From M3007 sp044350415 (GTDB lineage: Bacteria > Bacteroidota > Bacteroidia > Chitinophagales > Saprospiraceae), in assembly GCA_044350415.1 (NCBI GenBank), contig JBILHQ010000268.1, positions 1 through 7,185 on the forward strand: a DNA stretch of 7,185 nt, written 5' to 3'. The position numbers and the translations under genes are program-made. Shown here piece after piece: positions 6,008 through 7,185 of the stretch (positions are counted from its first letter, which is position 1; the number at the start of each line of letters is the position of its first letter). Under the pieces are notes generated by a model. The model saw only the letters and a program-made list of their open reading frames with translations. It did not search any database and was not told where the DNA came from.

Positions 6008-6056
6008 ATTAATAATGGTCTATTTGCCAGAATATTGCATAAAATTATCATACACG

Positions 6057-6458
6057 ATGAAGATTACATTATCCTTTCCGTCTATATTACTTTTGGGAGG
6101 TTTATTGCTTTTTCCAGCTTGCAAATCGTCTAAAAACGCTGGCTCTGCCGATAACACTTATACTTGTCCGATGCATCCGGAGGTGACTGGTAAAAAAGGG
6201 GACCACTGCCCAAAATGTAAAATGGAGTTGGTGGAATCCGCCGAACCTGCCGTTTTTTGTTGTGCCATCCACAAGGAATGCAGCGGCAAAATGGGCGCTA
6301 AATGTCCTAAATGCGGCACACCTATGGAGCAACCCGTAGAGCCCTATTCCTGCCCGATGCACCCTGAACAAAAAGGTAAAAAAGGGGATCGTTGTCCAAA
6401 ATGCAATATGTATCTGGAACAGAAAAAACCAGGAAAAGGAATGGGGAAAAATCCATAA
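6057..6458 (+). CDS. Lipoprotein with three heavy-metal-binding (HMBD) modules
   Basis: The protein has 133 residues from ATG 6057. A longer reading from 5994 would place 21 non-signal residues before the signal peptide and overlap the regulatory box. MKITLSFPSILLLGGLLLFP (1-20) followed by A21-C22 is a lipoprotein signal with a slightly atypical lipobox (LFPAC), so the mature protein is probably membrane-anchored and outside the cytosol. Three Cys/His modules follow: C37-P-M-H40 with C51/C54; C69-A-I-H72 with C83/C86; C99-P-M-H102 with C113/C116. Modules 1 and 3 keep MHPE and GKKGD; module 2 is divergent and has extra cysteines C68 and C75. In the HMBD family such modules occur in copper/silver efflux components (CusB-type adaptors, P-type ATPases). 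A role in metal binding or buffering in the envelope is inferred. It begins an apparent operon with the next two genes. Confidence 0.87.
   Translation: MKITLSFPSILLLGGLLLFPACKSSKNAGSADNTYTCPMHPEVTGKKGDHCPKCKMELVESAEPAVFCCAIHKECSGKMGAKCPKCGTPMEQPVEPYSCPMHPEQKGKKGDRCPKCNMYLEQKKPGKGMGKNP
6159..6413 (+). repeat. Threefold Cys/His module repeat within the HMBD lipoprotein gene
   Basis: Modules of about 23 residues start near residues 35, 67 and 97, a period of 30-32 residues. The pattern is aromatic-x-C-x-x-H, about ten residues, then C-P-K-C. Modules 1 and 3 are also similar as DNA (both contain CCGATGCA and GGTAAAAAAGGGGA), which suggests duplication with the middle copy older or under different selection. 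Confidence 0.8.
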
Positions 6459-6495
6459 TTGAACAATAAAAACATAAATTCTTAAATCAAATATC

Positions 6496-6954
6496 ATGAA
6501 AAAGCAAACAGGAATCTGGCTCGATATTCGCAATGCATGGGTAATTAATCTGCCCACTCAACCCGATGGAGCGGTAGAAGTACTACATATCGCTTCAGAA
6601 GTGGAAGAAGATTCTCACGTTGGTGGCACCCGAAGCAAAGCGCCCTGGGGACCACAGGGAGGAGACCACGAGCATAGTTCTCAGGAGCGCCAGCATCAGG
6701 ATGAAAAACATTATTTTACCAATATCCTGAAACACCTCCCACCAACGACCGAAGAAATAGTCATTTTTGGCCCGTCGGAAGCAAAATTCGGTCTGAAAAA
6801 CCTGCTCAATAACCTCCACCAAACGCCGACCATTATGGGCGTGGAAGGTGCCGATCACATGACCGAAAAACAAATGATTGCTTGGGTACGCCAATTCTTT
6901 GGACATCCGGCCCCGAGGAAACTCCCGGGATTCGGACAAATTCATAAAGATTAA
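6496..6954 (+). CDS. Small conserved protein, possibly of the bacterial eRF1-like family
   Basis: The protein has 152 residues, soluble, with no signal peptide. The N-terminus TGIWLDIRNAWVINL (5-19) fits a beta strand pair with the W-(I/L)-D motif. A polar, His-rich middle follows (58-72). Then comes EEIVIFGPSEAKFGLKNLL (86-104), whose FGPxEAK motif I associate with small proteins related to eRF1/ribosome-associated domains. The segment MTEKQMIAWVRQFF (122-135) closes the domain. I cannot confirm this relation without a profile search, and the molecular function is unknown. The family is often encoded near stress proteins (from memory). It follows the HMBD lipoprotein by 37 nt and precedes the bactofilin-like gene by 11 nt, so co-transcription is likely. 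The His-rich insert could bind metal, but that is speculation. Confidence 0.6.
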   Translation: MKKQTGIWLDIRNAWVINLPTQPDGAVEVLHIASEVEEDSHVGGTRSKAPWGPQGGDHEHSSQERQHQDEKHYFTNILKHLPPTTEEIVIFGPSEAKFGLKNLLNNLHQTPTIMGVEGADHMTEKQMIAWVRQFFGHPAPRKLPGFGQIHKD

Positions 6955-6965
6955 ATTCCAATTGT

Positions 6966-7185
6966 ATGAGAACCCTCATTACGCTCATTTTAATGTTGGT
7001 GGCTATCACGCCAGCATTTGCCATCCGGTTTGAACGGGGCGAAAACATTCGAATCAGCATGCCTGTCAATGAAGACATTTACGTTATGGCGGGTACCATT
7101 TCCACGGATGCCATTATCCGGGGCGATTTCTTCGCCATGGGCGGTACGGTGAACTTGAACGACACCATTACCGGCGACCTTGCGG
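6966..7185 (+). CDS. Secreted bactofilin-like (polymer-forming) protein, N-terminal part
   Basis: Seventy-three codons are present; the gene runs off the window. Residues 1-19 form a clean signal peptide with cleavage expected after AFA (17-19). The mature part shows short beta-strand repeats: DIYVMAGTISTDAIIRGDFF (38-57), then AMGGTVNLNDTITGDLA. Alternating hydrophobic residues with recurring G-T/G-D turns are typical of the right-handed beta helix of bactofilin-like domains. Classical bactofilins are cytoplasmic and lack a signal peptide, so this is an exported variant, perhaps a cell-surface or periplasmic protein with further domains downstream. It lies 11 nt behind the eRF1-like gene and probably belongs to the same operon. 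Family placement is from the repeat pattern only. Confidence 0.65.
   Translation, partial: MRTLITLILMLVAITPAFAIRFERGENIRISMPVNEDIYVMAGTISTDAIIRGDFFAMGGTVNLNDTITGDLA

Overview
The window looks like a chromosomal segment of a Bacteroidota bacterium, probably from the Saprospiria/Chitinophagia side of the phylum (that placement is inference). The grounds are moderate GC, A/T-rich leaders without Shine-Dalgarno sequences, two exact matches to the Bacteroidota -7 promoter element TAnnTTTG in front of genes, and gene families common in that phylum. I see no rRNA, tRNA, CRISPR array, transposase or integrase.

Left part, minus strand, read right to left: a two-domain universal stress protein (2261-1416), a ROK-family sugar kinase-like protein 15 nt behind it (1400-468), then the first 111 codons of homogentisate 1,2-dioxygenase (335 to the window edge, truncated). 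Divergent from the stress gene is a DUF2267 protein (2430-2870).

Middle, plus strand: a tight three-gene operon of a membrane-anchored DUF2953-like protein (2993-3526), a GerW/YtfJ-like protein (3533-3886) and a helix-hairpin-helix protein resembling the N-terminus of PolX polymerases (3876-4775, overlapping by 11 nt). It ends in a large hairpin (4811-4871). A membrane-anchored alpha/beta hydrolase of the proline-iminopeptidase type follows (4901-5971).

Right part, plus strand: an apparent operon of a lipoprotein with three heavy-metal-binding (HMBD) Cys/His modules (6057-6458), a small eRF1-like-family protein (6496-6954) and the start of a secreted bactofilin-like protein (6966 to the edge).

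The most interesting non-coding signal is a CRP/FNR-type box, TGAT-N4-GTCA. It occurs exactly three times in the window, each time between genes: before homogentisate dioxygenase, between the stress gene and the DUF2267 gene, and before the HMBD lipoprotein. A closely related perfect palindrome, TGATAAATATCA, lies before the DUF2953-GerW operon. At the stress gene and at the lipoprotein gene the distance from box centre to the candidate -7 element is identical. I infer that much of this neighbourhood may be one stress or oxygen/nitrosative regulon under a CRP/FNR-family activator. The genes fit that idea only by association.
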